Part shown: in pieces, positions 49,379 through 58,291 of the stretch
Numbering within the stretch: the first letter of the stretch is position 1
How the letters are laid out: each line of letters opens with the position of its first letter
Source of the DNA: Pseudobutyrivibrio ruminis DSM 9787
Lineage (GTDB): Bacteria > Bacillota > Clostridia > Lachnospirales > Lachnospiraceae
DNA: 64,000 bases
NCBI RefSeq assembly: GCF_900218035.1
Contig: NZ_OBMR01000003.1
Location: 276,924-340,923 of the forward strand
Reading direction: 5' to 3'
Made by a program: the position numbers and the translations under genes
The notes under the pieces: model-generated
Database searches by the model: none
What the model was told of the DNA's origin: nothing
What the model saw: the letters and a program-made list of their open reading frames with translations, nothing else

Positions 49379-50377
49379 TTGAGTAGGAACATACTTATTA
49401 TTAATACTGGCGGAACTTTGTCTTCGGTAATGAAGGAAAGTGGTCTGGCACCAGGACTTTCCACACAGGATATGAAACGTGAATTGCACGTGGTGTCAGG
49501 TGATATTAATTTTGAAATAGAAGATTTTATGGCTGTTGATAGTGCCAATATTTTCCCTGAGGATTGGAGTAAGTTGGCTGAGCATATTGGTGGTATACGT
49601 AATGACTATGATGGCATTGTTGTAATCCACGGAACAGATACACTTGCATATACATCTTCTATGCTTTCTTTTATGCTTCAAAACATAAATATTCCGGTTG
49701 TAATTACTGGCTCACAGCTTTCTATTACAAATCCAATTGCAGATGCTATGGAAAATTTACGCTGTGCCATCCATATGGCAGCAAGTGGCAGAGCAGGAGT
49801 GTTTGTTGCATTCAATCGCAAGGTAATGCTTGGCTGTCGTGCTTCAAAGGTTCGTTCTCTTAGCTTTGATGCTTTTGAGAGCATCAACTATCCCAATGTA
49901 GCTGAAATCAGCTCACTAGGAATGAATATTGATGACAGCACAATCCCTGTTAGAAACGGTGTATTCCATTTGGAAAACAATTATTCTACAGAAGTTTGTA
50001 TGCTGAAAATGTTCCCAGGCATTCATAGAAGCCTTGTTGAATCAATTGCGGCGCAGGGATATAAGGGACTTTACATTGAGGCATTCGGAATCGGTGGCAT
50101 GCCATTTTTGAAGCATGATTTTATCAGCACAATCGAGAAGGTTATTGCTGATGGTATGACTGTTGTAGTTGGTACTCAGTGTAGATACGAAGGCTCAAAG
50201 ATGGATGTTTATGAGACTGGTAAAAGAGCTCTTGAAAGTGGTGTACTCCAGGCTCAGGACATGACCAGTGAAGCAGCTCTTACAAAGCTAATGTGGATTC
50301 TTGGAAAGACTAGCAATCCATCTGAAATAAAGGATTATTTTTCTCTAAATATTGCAGGTGAGCTTAAAAACTATTAG
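49379..50377 (+). CDS. ansA: L-asparaginase, type I
   Basis: The enzyme hydrolyses asparagine to aspartate and ammonium in the cytoplasm. The 332-residue protein has the two catalytic threonine regions: IINTGGTLSS at residues 7-16 and VVIHGTDTLAYTSSMLSFML near residue 82. There is no signal peptide, so it is the cytosolic type. The start is a TTG at 49379, about 8 bases after AAGGAG. It precedes the serine dehydratase genes by 10 bases. Asparaginase and serine dehydratase in tandem form an amino acid degradation unit releasing ammonium. Confidence 0.92.
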   Translation: MSRNILIINTGGTLSSVMKESGLAPGLSTQDMKRELHVVSGDINFEIEDFMAVDSANIFPEDWSKLAEHIGGIRNDYDGIVVIHGTDTLAYTSSMLSFMLQNINIPVVITGSQLSITNPIADAMENLRCAIHMAASGRAGVFVAFNRKVMLGCRASKVRSLSFDAFESINYPNVAEISSLGMNIDDSTIPVRNGVFHLENNYSTEVCMLKMFPGIHRSLVESIAAQGYKGLYIEAFGIGGMPFLKHDFISTIEKVIADGMTVVVGTQCRYEGSKMDVYETGKRALESGVLQAQDMTSEAALTKLMWILGKTSNPSEIKDYFSLNIAGELKNY

Positions 50378-50387
50378 GAGATTTTTA

Positions 50388-51047
50388 ATGAATCTATTTG
50401 ATATTATCGGACCGGTTATGGTAGGTCCATCCAGCTCTCATACAGCAGGAGCAGCCAAAATTGGAAATGTCTGCAATAAACTTATGGCAGAAAAGATAGA
50501 AAGTGCTGAGATTTATTTGCATGGCTCTTTTGCAGAAACAGGCAAAGGACATGGTACTGACAAGGCTATCGTTGGCGGCTTGATAGGAATGGCATGTGAT
50601 GATGAAAGGCTACCAGAAAGCTTTGATGTAGCGCAGGAGATGGGATTTAAATTCACAATTCAGGCAGCTGACTTGGGAGATGTTCATCCAAACACAGCAA
50701 AGGTAATTATGCATGGAGTGTCAGGCCATAGCTTAGAGGTAGTGGCATCATCTATTGGTGGCGGACGTATTCAGGTAGTTATGCTTGATGGTGTGAAGGC
50801 CAACTTCTCTGGAGAAAGCCCTACACTTATAGTTCATAATGTTGATAAGCCAGGATATATTACTGAGGTTACAAGGCTTCTTGGCATAGAACATATTAAT
50901 ATTGCTACTATGCAGCTCTATCGTAAAAAGCGTGGTGGAGAAGCTGTTATGGTAATTGAGTGTGATGAGTGTGTACCAGAGAGCACAATCAAGGAATTAG
51001 AAAAACTAGAAGGTATTATGAAGGTTTCATATTACTGTCCAGAGTAG
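50388..51047 (+). CDS. sdaAB: L-serine dehydratase, iron-sulfur dependent, beta subunit
   Basis: This subunit of 219 residues pairs with the alpha subunit to convert serine to pyruvate and ammonium. It has the beta-domain start DIIGPVMVGPSSSHTAGAAKIGNV and continues with LHGSFAETGKGHGTDKAIVGGLIGM; a C-terminal ACT-like domain (TLIVHNVDKPGYITEVTRLLGIEHINIATMQLYRKKRGGEAVMVIE, about residues 145-190) is fused. I chose the ATG at 50388 after TTAGGAG; a longer frame from 50352 runs back into asparaginase. Two-subunit serine dehydratase is typical of Firmicutes. Confidence 0.93.
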   Translation: MNLFDIIGPVMVGPSSSHTAGAAKIGNVCNKLMAEKIESAEIYLHGSFAETGKGHGTDKAIVGGLIGMACDDERLPESFDVAQEMGFKFTIQAADLGDVHPNTAKVIMHGVSGHSLEVVASSIGGGRIQVVMLDGVKANFSGESPTLIVHNVDKPGYITEVTRLLGIEHINIATMQLYRKKRGGEAVMVIECDECVPESTIKELEKLEGIMKVSYYCPE

Positions 51048-51057
51048 AGGATTATAG

Positions 51058-51924
51058 ATGTTTGATTCAGTAGAAGAGATTTGTAAATTAGAAGAGAATA
51101 GCGGAGTTCCTTTCTGGAAGATAGTTCAGCAGGACGATTGCAAAGAACGCGCAGTTTCAGAGGAAGAATCCTTTGAAAACATGAAGCGCATGTACACGGC
51201 AATGAAGGAGTCTGCTCTTAATTACGACAAGACAGTTAAAAGTAACAGTGGTTTAGTAGGTGGTGAAGCAGGTCTTCTTAGAGAATACCTTGATGGAGGC
51301 AATGCTTTAGTAGGAGACTTTGCAGGACGTGTTATGGAATTGGCTCTTCGTGTTGCTGAGGGGAATGCATGTATGAAGCGAATTGTAGCTGCACCTACTG
51401 CCGGTTCATGTGGTGTAGTACCAGCTGTGTTCATTGCTACTCAGGAAAAGCTTGGCCTTTCAGATGATAAAATGACAGAAGCACTTTTTGTTGCGGCAGG
51501 CTTTGGTGAGGTAATAGCAGCCAGAGCATCACTTGCCGGTGCTGAAGGTGGCTGTCAGGCGGAAATCGGAGCAGCCAGCTCAATGGCAGCAGCAGGACTT
51601 GTATATCTTCGTGGTGGAAGTGGAAGAAATAGTGCAAACGCTGCAGCACTTGCTCTTAAAAATCTTCTGGGACTAGCTTGCGATCCTGTTGCAGGCCTGG
51701 TAGAGGTTCCATGTGTTAAACGAAATGTTTGTGGTGCTATGAATGCAGTTACATCAGCAGAGCTTACTATGGCTGGTATTGAAAGTCGAATTCCTGCAGA
51801 TGAAGTGTTTGATGCTATGAGTGCTGTAGGTAAAGACATGAATCCTAATATAAAGGAAACTGGTAAAGGTGGAGTCGCTGGAACAGCAACTGGACAGAAA
51901 ATTAAGGATGCTTTAGTGCATTAA
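51058..51924 (+). CDS. sdaAA: L-serine dehydratase, iron-sulfur dependent, alpha subunit
   Basis: The 288-residue catalytic subunit holds the 4Fe-4S cluster that binds serine. Cysteines in AAPTAGSCGVVPAVF (near residue 120), LGLACDPVAGLVEVPCVKRNVCGAMNAV (near 205-222) supply the ligands. The C-terminal MNPNIKETGKGGVAGTATG motif is also typical. AGAGGATT precedes the ATG, ten bases after the beta subunit. It ends the operon; a new promoter and nitrogen-type attenuator for gltB begin about 14 bases later. Confidence 0.94.
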   Translation: MFDSVEEICKLEENSGVPFWKIVQQDDCKERAVSEEESFENMKRMYTAMKESALNYDKTVKSNSGLVGGEAGLLREYLDGGNALVGDFAGRVMELALRVAEGNACMKRIVAAPTAGSCGVVPAVFIATQEKLGLSDDKMTEALFVAAGFGEVIAARASLAGAEGGCQAEIGAASSMAAAGLVYLRGGSGRNSANAAALALKNLLGLACDPVAGLVEVPCVKRNVCGAMNAVTSAELTMAGIESRIPADEVFDAMSAVGKDMNPNIKETGKGGVAGTATGQKIKDALVH

Positions 51925-51937
51925 ATTGAAAAAGTGC

Positions 51938-52031
51938 TTGCATTATCTTTTAAATAGTTGTATATTTTTTCTCAGGACAAAGGCGTCTAAAGAAATTCCC
52001 TTATGGGGAGTCTCTTTAGATGCCTTTTCTT
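51938..52031 (+). promoter_or_regulatory. Nitrogen-type attenuator leader, copy 3 (gltB)
   Basis: Promoter TTGCAT (51938-51943) / 17 bases / TATATT (51961-51966) puts the RNA start near 51973. The hairpin GGAC-AAAGGC-GTCT (51975-51988) is thus at the very 5' end. It overlaps a long terminator: AAAGGCGTCTAAAGA (51979-51993) pairs with TCTTTAGATGCCTTT (52013-52027), with an inner TTCCC/GGGGA helix, then CTTTTTTTG-like T-rich sequence. Confidence 0.78.
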
Positions 52032-52072
52032 TTTTTGTTTATTAAAACTACTATGTGGAAGGAGTAGCTAAC

Positions 52073-55000
52073 ATGGGTAATCAAATGCAAGGTCTTTACG
52101 ACCCATCTTTTGAGCATGACAACTGTGGTATAGGTGCAGTTGTATCTATTAAGGGAATCAAGACCCATCAGACTGTGTCAGATGCATTAAAGATTGTAGA
52201 AAACTTGGAGCATCGAGCTGGCAAGGATGCATCAGGTGAGACTGGCGATGGTGTTGGAATTCTTCTTCAGATTTCTCATAAATTTTTCAAGAAGGTTTGT
52301 GAAAAAGAAAAGATTGCAATCGGCAATGAGCGAGAATATGGAATTGGTATGTTTTTCTTCCCTCAGGATGAGTTGAAGAGAAAACAGGCAATGAAGATGT
52401 TTGAAATCATTGTTGAGAAGGAAGGACTTGAGTTCTTAGGATGGCGTAAAGTTCCTACTAAATCTGAAATATTAGGAAAGATGGCCTTAGACTGTATGCC
52501 ATATATCTGCCAGGCATTTATCAAAAAACCATCAGATTGTGAAAAGGGATTGGCTTTTGATAGAAGGCTTTATGTGGCAAGACGTGTATTTGAACAGACA
52601 GCAGAGGATACTTATGTAGCATCTCTTTCTAGTAGAACTATTGTATATAAGGGAATGTTCCTTGTTAATCAGCTTAGACTGTTTTTCGAAGATCTTGAGG
52701 ATCCAGATTACGAGTCTGCAATTGCAACAGTACATTCACGTTTCTCAACCAATACAAATCCATCATGGGAGAGAGCACATCCAAACAGATTTATAGTTCA
52801 CAATGGTGAGATTAATACTATCAAGGGTAACGCAGATAAAATGCTTTCCCGTGAGGAGACAATGGTATCTCAGGTACTTGAGCCAGAAATGTCAAAGATT
52901 ACACCAGTTTGTAATCAGGCAGGATCCGACTCTGCAATGCTTGATAATGCGTTAGAGTTTTTGGTAATGAATGGCATGCCACTTCCTCTTGCGGTAATGA
53001 TTACTATTCCTGAGCCTTGGTATAAAAATAAGGCTATGGACCAGGCAAGACGAGATTTCTATCAGTACTATTCAACAATGATGGAGCCATGGGATGGCCC
53101 AGCGTCTATCCTGTTTTCTGATGGCGATATTATGGGTGCTGTCCTTGATAGAAATGGTCTTCGTCCAAGCCGCTATTATATTACAAACGACGATTATCTA
53201 ATTCTTTCTTCAGAAGTTGGTGTACTTCCTGTTGAGGAGGAGAGAATAGTTAAGAAGGATAGACTTCGTCCAGGAAAAATGCTTCTTGTTGATACTGTAG
53301 CAGGTAAGCTTATTGATGATGCAAAGCTAAAGGAGAAATATGCTAACAGCCAGCCTTATGGTCAGTGGCTTGATGCAAATCTTGCTCATTTAGCTGATAT
53401 CAAGATTCCTAACGAGCCTGTTCCTAAGCATTCACAGGAAGAGCGTGACAGACTTCAGAAGGCATTTGGATATGGATATGGTGAGGTGAAGGAATCAATC
53501 CTTCCAATGGCTCTTAATGGTGTGGAAAGCACAGCTGCTATGGGTATTGATACTCCTCTTGCAGTTCTTTCAAATCAGCATCAGCCATTATTTAACTACT
53601 TCAAGCAGCTTTTTGCACAGGTAACAAATCCACCTATCGATTCAATCCGTGAGGAGATTGTTACAGCCACAACTGTATACATCGGTACAGCTGGCAATGT
53701 ATTGGAGGAAAAAGAAGAAAACTGCAATATGTTGCAGATTAACAACCCTATTCTTACAGTTACCGATTTAATGAAGATTAAATCTATGAAGGTACCAGGA
53801 CTAAAGGCAGAAACTGTACCTATCACATATTACAAAAATACATCTTTGGCTAAGGCTATCGAGCACTTGTATGTAGAGGTGGATAGAGTAAATAGAGAGG
53901 GTGCAAATATTATCATCCTATCTGATAGAGGTGTGGATGAGAATCATGTTGCAATTCCATCACTTCTTGCAGTAGCAGCAGTGCAGCATCATTTGGTTCA
54001 GACCAAAAAGAGAACAAGCCTTTCACTTATTCTCGAGTCGGGCGAGCCAAGAGAGGTGCATCATTTTGCAACCTTGCTTGGTTACGGTGCATCTGCAATC
54101 AATCCATACCTTGCCCAGGAAACAATCGAAGAGCTTGTGGAGAAGGGCCAGTTGCAGAAGGATGTACATGCGGCCATTGATTCATACAACGAGGCTATTA
54201 TTACAGGCATCATTAAGATAGCATCAAAGATGGGTATTTCTACAGTACAGTCATATCAAGGTGCAAAGATATTTGAGGCAATAGGAATCAGCTCAGATGT
54301 AATCGATAAGTATTTCACTGGCACAATCAGCCGTATTGGTGGAATCACTATTGAGGATATTCAGGCTGATGTGGAAAGACAGCATTCTATGGCCTTTGAT
54401 CCACTTGGATTGTCTGTAGATAAGACACTTGATTCGAAGGGTGTACATAAGATGAGATCGGGAGCTGAGGAACACTTATATAATCCTGCTACCATTCATT
54501 TGCTTCAGCTTGCTACAAGAACAGGTGACTATAACACATTCAAAGAGTATACAGCTTTAATTAACGATGAAGGTGCAGTTCGAAATCTTCGTGGCCTTAT
54601 AGACTTTAAATACCCTAAGAAGGGAATCAGCATCGATGAAGTTGAGTCAGTAGATTCAATTGTAAAGAGATTTAAAACTGGTGCTATGAGTTACGGCTCG
54701 ATTTCTAAGGAAGCCCATGAGACAATGGCTATCGCCATGAATATGCTTCACGGAAAATCAAATTCTGGTGAAGGTGGTGAAGAGGAAGCTAGATATGAGG
54801 TTGGTCCTGATGGTCTTAACCGTTGCTCTGCTATTAAGCAGGTTGCATCAGGTCGATTTGGTGTTACAAGCAAATACCTGGTATCTGCAAAGGAAATACA
54901 GATTAAAATGGCTCAGGGTGCAAAGCCAGGTGAAGGTGGACATCTACCAGGAAAGAAGGTATATCCATGGATAGCAAAGACTCGTCTTTCTACACCGGGT

Positions 55001-56599
55001 GTAGCTCTTATTTCGCCACCACCTCATCACGATATTTATTCAATCGAAGATTTGGCTGAGCTCATATATGATTTAAAGAATGCCAACAAGGATGCACGTA
55101 TATCAGTAAAGCTTGTATCAGAGGCAGGAGTAGGTACAATTGCCAGCGGTGTAGCCAAGGCAGGAGCTCAGGTTATCCTTATCTCTGGATACGACGGTGG
55201 TACAGGTGCAGCTCCTAAGTCATCTATTCATAATGCAGGACTTCCATGGGAATTAGGTTTGGCTGAAGCACATCAGACACTTGCACAGAATGGATTGCGC
55301 AATAAGGTTGTTATCGAGACAGATGGTAAGCTTATGAGCGGCCGTGACGTTGCTATTGCCTGTGCACTTGGAGCAGAAGAATTTGGCTTTGCTACAGCAC
55401 CACTTGTAACTATGGGATGTGTAATGATGAGAGTATGTAACTTGGATACTTGTCCTGTTGGTGTTGCAACTCAGAACCCAGAGCTTAGAAAGAGATTTAC
55501 AGGTAAGCCAGAATACGTGGTTAACTTTATGCGCTTTATAGCTCAGGAGCTACGTGAATACATGGCAGAGCTTGGATGCAAAACTGTTGATGAGCTTTGT
55601 GGTAGATATGATTTGCTTACTCTTAAGAATGTGGCTGGAAGTGGACGAAGAGAAAAGGTAGATTTATCTGCTGTAATCTCTAATCCAAATCCTTATGAGA
55701 AGATTGAATATGATAAAAAGAATGTATTCAACTTTGAGTTAGAAAAGACACTTGATGAAAAGGTTCTTCTTAAAAAGCTTAAGAGTGCGGTAGCCTCTGG
55801 AAAGAAGGGAGAGGTAAGTCTTGATGTTTCAAATGTGGACCGTTCATTTGGTACATTGTTTGGAGCAGAGATTACCAGAAACCATGGAGAAAATCTGGAG
55901 GAAGATACCTATGTAATTAACTGCCAGGGTGCAGGTGGACAGTCCTTTGGTGCATTTATACCTAAGGGACTTACACTTAACCTGGAGGGAGATTCTAACG
56001 ACTACTTTGGTAAGGGATTATCAGGCGGAAAGCTTGTTGTATACCCATCTGCTAAGGCGACCTACAAGCAGGATGAGAATATCATCATAGGTAATGTGGC
56101 TTTGTATGGTGCAACCAGCGGTAAAGCTTTTATCAACGGTGTAGCAGGCGAGCGTTTCGCAGTACGTAATTCAGGTGCTACTGCAGTAGTAGAAGGCTGT
56201 GGAGATCACGGTTGCGAATATATGACAGGTGGACGAGTTGTAGTACTTGGTGAGACTGGCAAGAACTTTGCAGCAGGTATGTCTGGTGGTATTGCATATG
56301 TGCTTGATGAAGACGCATCTTTATACAAGAGACTAAACAAATCTATGGTTTCACTGGAGACAGTTACTGACAAATACGATGTATTAGAGCTTAAGGAGAT
56401 TATTGCTGAGCACGTGGCTGCTACTGGCTCCGCAAAGGGCAAGGAAATTTACGACAACTTTAGCGAGTATCTACCTAAGTTCAAGCGTATTGTACCTTTT
56501 GATTACAAAAAGATGATGCAGACAATTGTGCAAATGGAGGAAAAGGGATTATCTTCTGAGCAGGCACAAATCGAAGCATTTAATTTATTAAACAAGTAG
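52073..56599 (+). CDS. gltB: Glutamate synthase, large subunit
   Basis: GltB takes the amide of glutamine and transfers it to 2-oxoglutarate, giving glutamate. The 1508-residue protein has an N-terminal class II glutaminase domain (nucleophile Cys18 in HDNCGIGAV, so the first 17 residues are a propeptide), a central domain, the FMN domain with MSYGSISKEAHETMAIAMN, GEGGEEEARY and KPGEGGHLPGKKVYPWIAKTR, the 3Fe-4S cluster cysteines in CVMMRVCNLDTCPVGVATQ, and a C-terminal beta-helix domain with GKAFINGVAGERFAVRNSGATAVVEGCGDHGCEYMTGG. I chose the ATG at 52073 after GGAAGGAG. It lies behind an attenuator and nine bases before gltD. Confidence 0.96.
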   Translation: MGNQMQGLYDPSFEHDNCGIGAVVSIKGIKTHQTVSDALKIVENLEHRAGKDASGETGDGVGILLQISHKFFKKVCEKEKIAIGNEREYGIGMFFFPQDELKRKQAMKMFEIIVEKEGLEFLGWRKVPTKSEILGKMALDCMPYICQAFIKKPSDCEKGLAFDRRLYVARRVFEQTAEDTYVASLSSRTIVYKGMFLVNQLRLFFEDLEDPDYESAIATVHSRFSTNTNPSWERAHPNRFIVHNGEINTIKGNADKMLSREETMVSQVLEPEMSKITPVCNQAGSDSAMLDNALEFLVMNGMPLPLAVMITIPEPWYKNKAMDQARRDFYQYYSTMMEPWDGPASILFSDGDIMGAVLDRNGLRPSRYYITNDDYLILSSEVGVLPVEEERIVKKDRLRPGKMLLVDTVAGKLIDDAKLKEKYANSQPYGQWLDANLAHLADIKIPNEPVPKHSQEERDRLQKAFGYGYGEVKESILPMALNGVESTAAMGIDTPLAVLSNQHQPLFNYFKQLFAQVTNPPIDSIREEIVTATTVYIGTAGNVLEEKEENCNMLQINNPILTVTDLMKIKSMKVPGLKAETVPITYYKNTSLAKAIEHLYVEVDRVNREGANIIILSDRGVDENHVAIPSLLAVAAVQHHLVQTKKRTSLSLILESGEPREVHHFATLLGYGASAINPYLAQETIEELVEKGQLQKDVHAAIDSYNEAIITGIIKIASKMGISTVQSYQGAKIFEAIGISSDVIDKYFTGTISRIGGITIEDIQADVERQHSMAFDPLGLSVDKTLDSKGVHKMRSGAEEHLYNPATIHLLQLATRTGDYNTFKEYTALINDEGAVRNLRGLIDFKYPKKGISIDEVESVDSIVKRFKTGAMSYGSISKEAHETMAIAMNMLHGKSNSGEGGEEEARYEVGPDGLNRCSAIKQVASGRFGVTSKYLVSAKEIQIKMAQGAKPGEGGHLPGKKVYPWIAKTRLSTPGVALISPPPHHDIYSIEDLAELIYDLKNANKDARISVKLVSEAGVGTIASGVAKAGAQVILISGYDGGTGAAPKSSIHNAGLPWELGLAEAHQTLAQNGLRNKVVIETDGKLMSGRDVAIACALGAEEFGFATAPLVTMGCVMMRVCNLDTCPVGVATQNPELRKRFTGKPEYVVNFMRFIAQELREYMAELGCKTVDELCGRYDLLTLKNVAGSGRREKVDLSAVISNPNPYEKIEYDKKNVFNFELEKTLDEKVLLKKLKSAVASGKKGEVSLDVSNVDRSFGTLFGAEITRNHGENLEEDTYVINCQGAGGQSFGAFIPKGLTLNLEGDSNDYFGKGLSGGKLVVYPSAKATYKQDENIIIGNVALYGATSGKAFINGVAGERFAVRNSGATAVVEGCGDHGCEYMTGGRVVVLGETGKNFAAGMSGGIAYVLDEDASLYKRLNKSMVSLETVTDKYDVLELKEIIAEHVAATGSAKGKEIYDNFSEYLPKFKRIVPFDYKKMMQTIVQMEEKGLSSEQAQIEAFNLLNK

Positions 56600-56608
56600 G
56601 AGGGAACC

Positions 56609-58105
56609 ATGGGAAAGCCAACTGGATTTTTAGAGTATGAGCGAGTAGAGGCTGAAGCGGTTAGCCCTCTTGCCAGAATAAAGAATTTTAATGAGTTTCA
56701 TGAGCCTCTTTCAAAGGAGGAGCAGAGAAGACAAGGCGGAAGATGCATGGATTGTGGTGTACCATTCTGCCAGTCAGGTATGACAATTAAGGGGATGACT
56801 TCTGGTTGTCCTCTGAACAACCTTATTCCTGAGTGGAATGAGCTTGTATATCAGGGAAATTATGAGATGGCCTATAAGAGGCTTCACAAGACTAGCAATT
56901 TCCCTGAGTTTACATGCAGGGTATGTCCTGCACTTTGTGAGAAGGCCTGTACCTGTGGACTAAATGGAGATGCTGTATCTACAAGGGAAAATGAGAAGGC
57001 CATTATTGAGTATGCCTATGCCAATGGATTGGCAGACGCAAAGACTGTAGAGGTTTGTACAGGTAAATCTGTTGCGGTAATTGGCTCAGGCCCATCTGGT
57101 CTTGCAGTGGCAGATCAATTAAACAGACGCGGTCACAATGTAACTGTATATGAGCGCAATGACAATGTTGGTGGATTACTTCGTTACGGTATTCCTAACA
57201 TGAAGCTCGAAAAGCAGATTATTGACCGTAAAATCAAAATCATGGAGGAGGAAGGTGTAAGCTTTGTAGTTAATGCCAATGTAGGTGTTGATGTTAAGGC
57301 GTCCGATTTGACAAAGAAGTACGATGCGGTAGTTCTTTGTTGCGGTTCATCTAATCCACGTGATATTCAGGCTACAGGTAGAAAAGAGGCTAAGGGTATC
57401 TATTTTGCTGTGGATTTCCTTACATCTACTACAAAATGCCTCTGGGCAAATGATATGAAGCTTGTAGAGGGACAGTATATTTCTGCCAAAGGCAAGGATG
57501 TAATCATTATAGGCGGTGGTGACACAGGTAACGATTGTGTTGGTACTGCAATACGTCATGGATGTAAGTCTGTAACACAGCTTGAAATGATGCCAAAGGC
57601 ACCAGATGTGAGAGCTGAATCAAATCCATGGCCTCAGTGGCCTCTTGTATGTAAAACTGACTATGGTCAGGAGGAGGCTATTGCCAAGTTCGGTCATGAT
57701 CCTAGAATCTACACTACAACTGTCAAGGAATTCAAGACAGATAAGAATGGTGATTTGAAGTCTGTCGTTTTAGTTTCACTTGAGTCTAAAACTGACAAAA
57801 AAACTGGACGCAGAATGATGGTGCCAGTAGAAGGTACTGAGAAAGAAGTGCCTTGCCAGCTTTGTCTGATTGCAGCAGGATTTCTTGGAGCGCAGAAATA
57901 TGTGGCAGACGCTTTCAAGGTAGAGCTGGATGGACGCACCAATGTTGCATCCGTAAATACGAATTCATTCGCTACAAATGTGCCTAAGGTATTTACTGCA
58001 GGTGATATGCACACAGGACAGTCACTGGTTGTAAAGGCTATTAGACAGGGCCGCGATTGTGCTCGGGAAGTAGATGAGTTCTTGATGGGTTATACAAATC
58101 TATAA
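56609..58105 (+). CDS. gltD: Glutamate synthase, small subunit
   Basis: GltD passes electrons from NAD(P)H through FAD and 4Fe-4S clusters to GltB. The 498-residue protein has the N-terminal cluster cysteines in GRCMDCGVPFCQSG and CRVCPALCEKACTCG, the FAD-binding motif VAVIGSGPSGLAVADQLNRRGH near residue 153, and the NAD(P)H-binding motif VIIIGGGDTGNDCVGTAIRHG near 300, ending in FTAGDMHTGQSLVVKAIRQGRDCAREVD. AGGAGG precedes the ATG. It is cotranscribed with gltB; the promoter of asnB follows. Confidence 0.95.
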   Translation: MGKPTGFLEYERVEAEAVSPLARIKNFNEFHEPLSKEEQRRQGGRCMDCGVPFCQSGMTIKGMTSGCPLNNLIPEWNELVYQGNYEMAYKRLHKTSNFPEFTCRVCPALCEKACTCGLNGDAVSTRENEKAIIEYAYANGLADAKTVEVCTGKSVAVIGSGPSGLAVADQLNRRGHNVTVYERNDNVGGLLRYGIPNMKLEKQIIDRKIKIMEEEGVSFVVNANVGVDVKASDLTKKYDAVVLCCGSSNPRDIQATGRKEAKGIYFAVDFLTSTTKCLWANDMKLVEGQYISAKGKDVIIIGGGDTGNDCVGTAIRHGCKSVTQLEMMPKAPDVRAESNPWPQWPLVCKTDYGQEEAIAKFGHDPRIYTTTVKEFKTDKNGDLKSVVLVSLESKTDKKTGRRMMVPVEGTEKEVPCQLCLIAAGFLGAQKYVADAFKVELDGRTNVASVNTNSFATNVPKVFTAGDMHTGQSLVVKAIRQGRDCAREVDEFLMGYTNL

Positions 58106-58161
58106 TTCTAGGTTTGAAAAATTTAATCCAAAATTTATTTTAAAAAATATAAAAATTGTTA

Positions 58162-58272
58162 TTGACAAACAATTGTCAAAAGAATATTATTCTTAACAAA
58201 TAAAAATCAATGGAACGACAAAGGCGTCGTAGTTTTAGCTAAATCAGCTAGATCTACGGCGCCTTTCTTGTT
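58162..58272 (+). promoter_or_regulatory. Nitrogen-type attenuator leader, copy 4 (asnB-glnA), with dyad over the -35
   Basis: Promoter TTGACA (58162-58167) / 17 bases / TATTAT (58185-58190) predicts an RNA start near 58197. The -35 lies in a 7-bp inverted repeat TTGACAA-ACAA-TTGTCAA (58162-58179), a possible operator. The hairpin ACGAC-AAAGGC-GTCGT (58215-58230) is the longest of the five, and overlaps the terminator AAAGGCGTCGTAG with CTACGGCGCCTTT (ending near 58266). Confidence 0.78.
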
Positions 58273-58291
58273 CCTATGGGAAGGTGATTTT

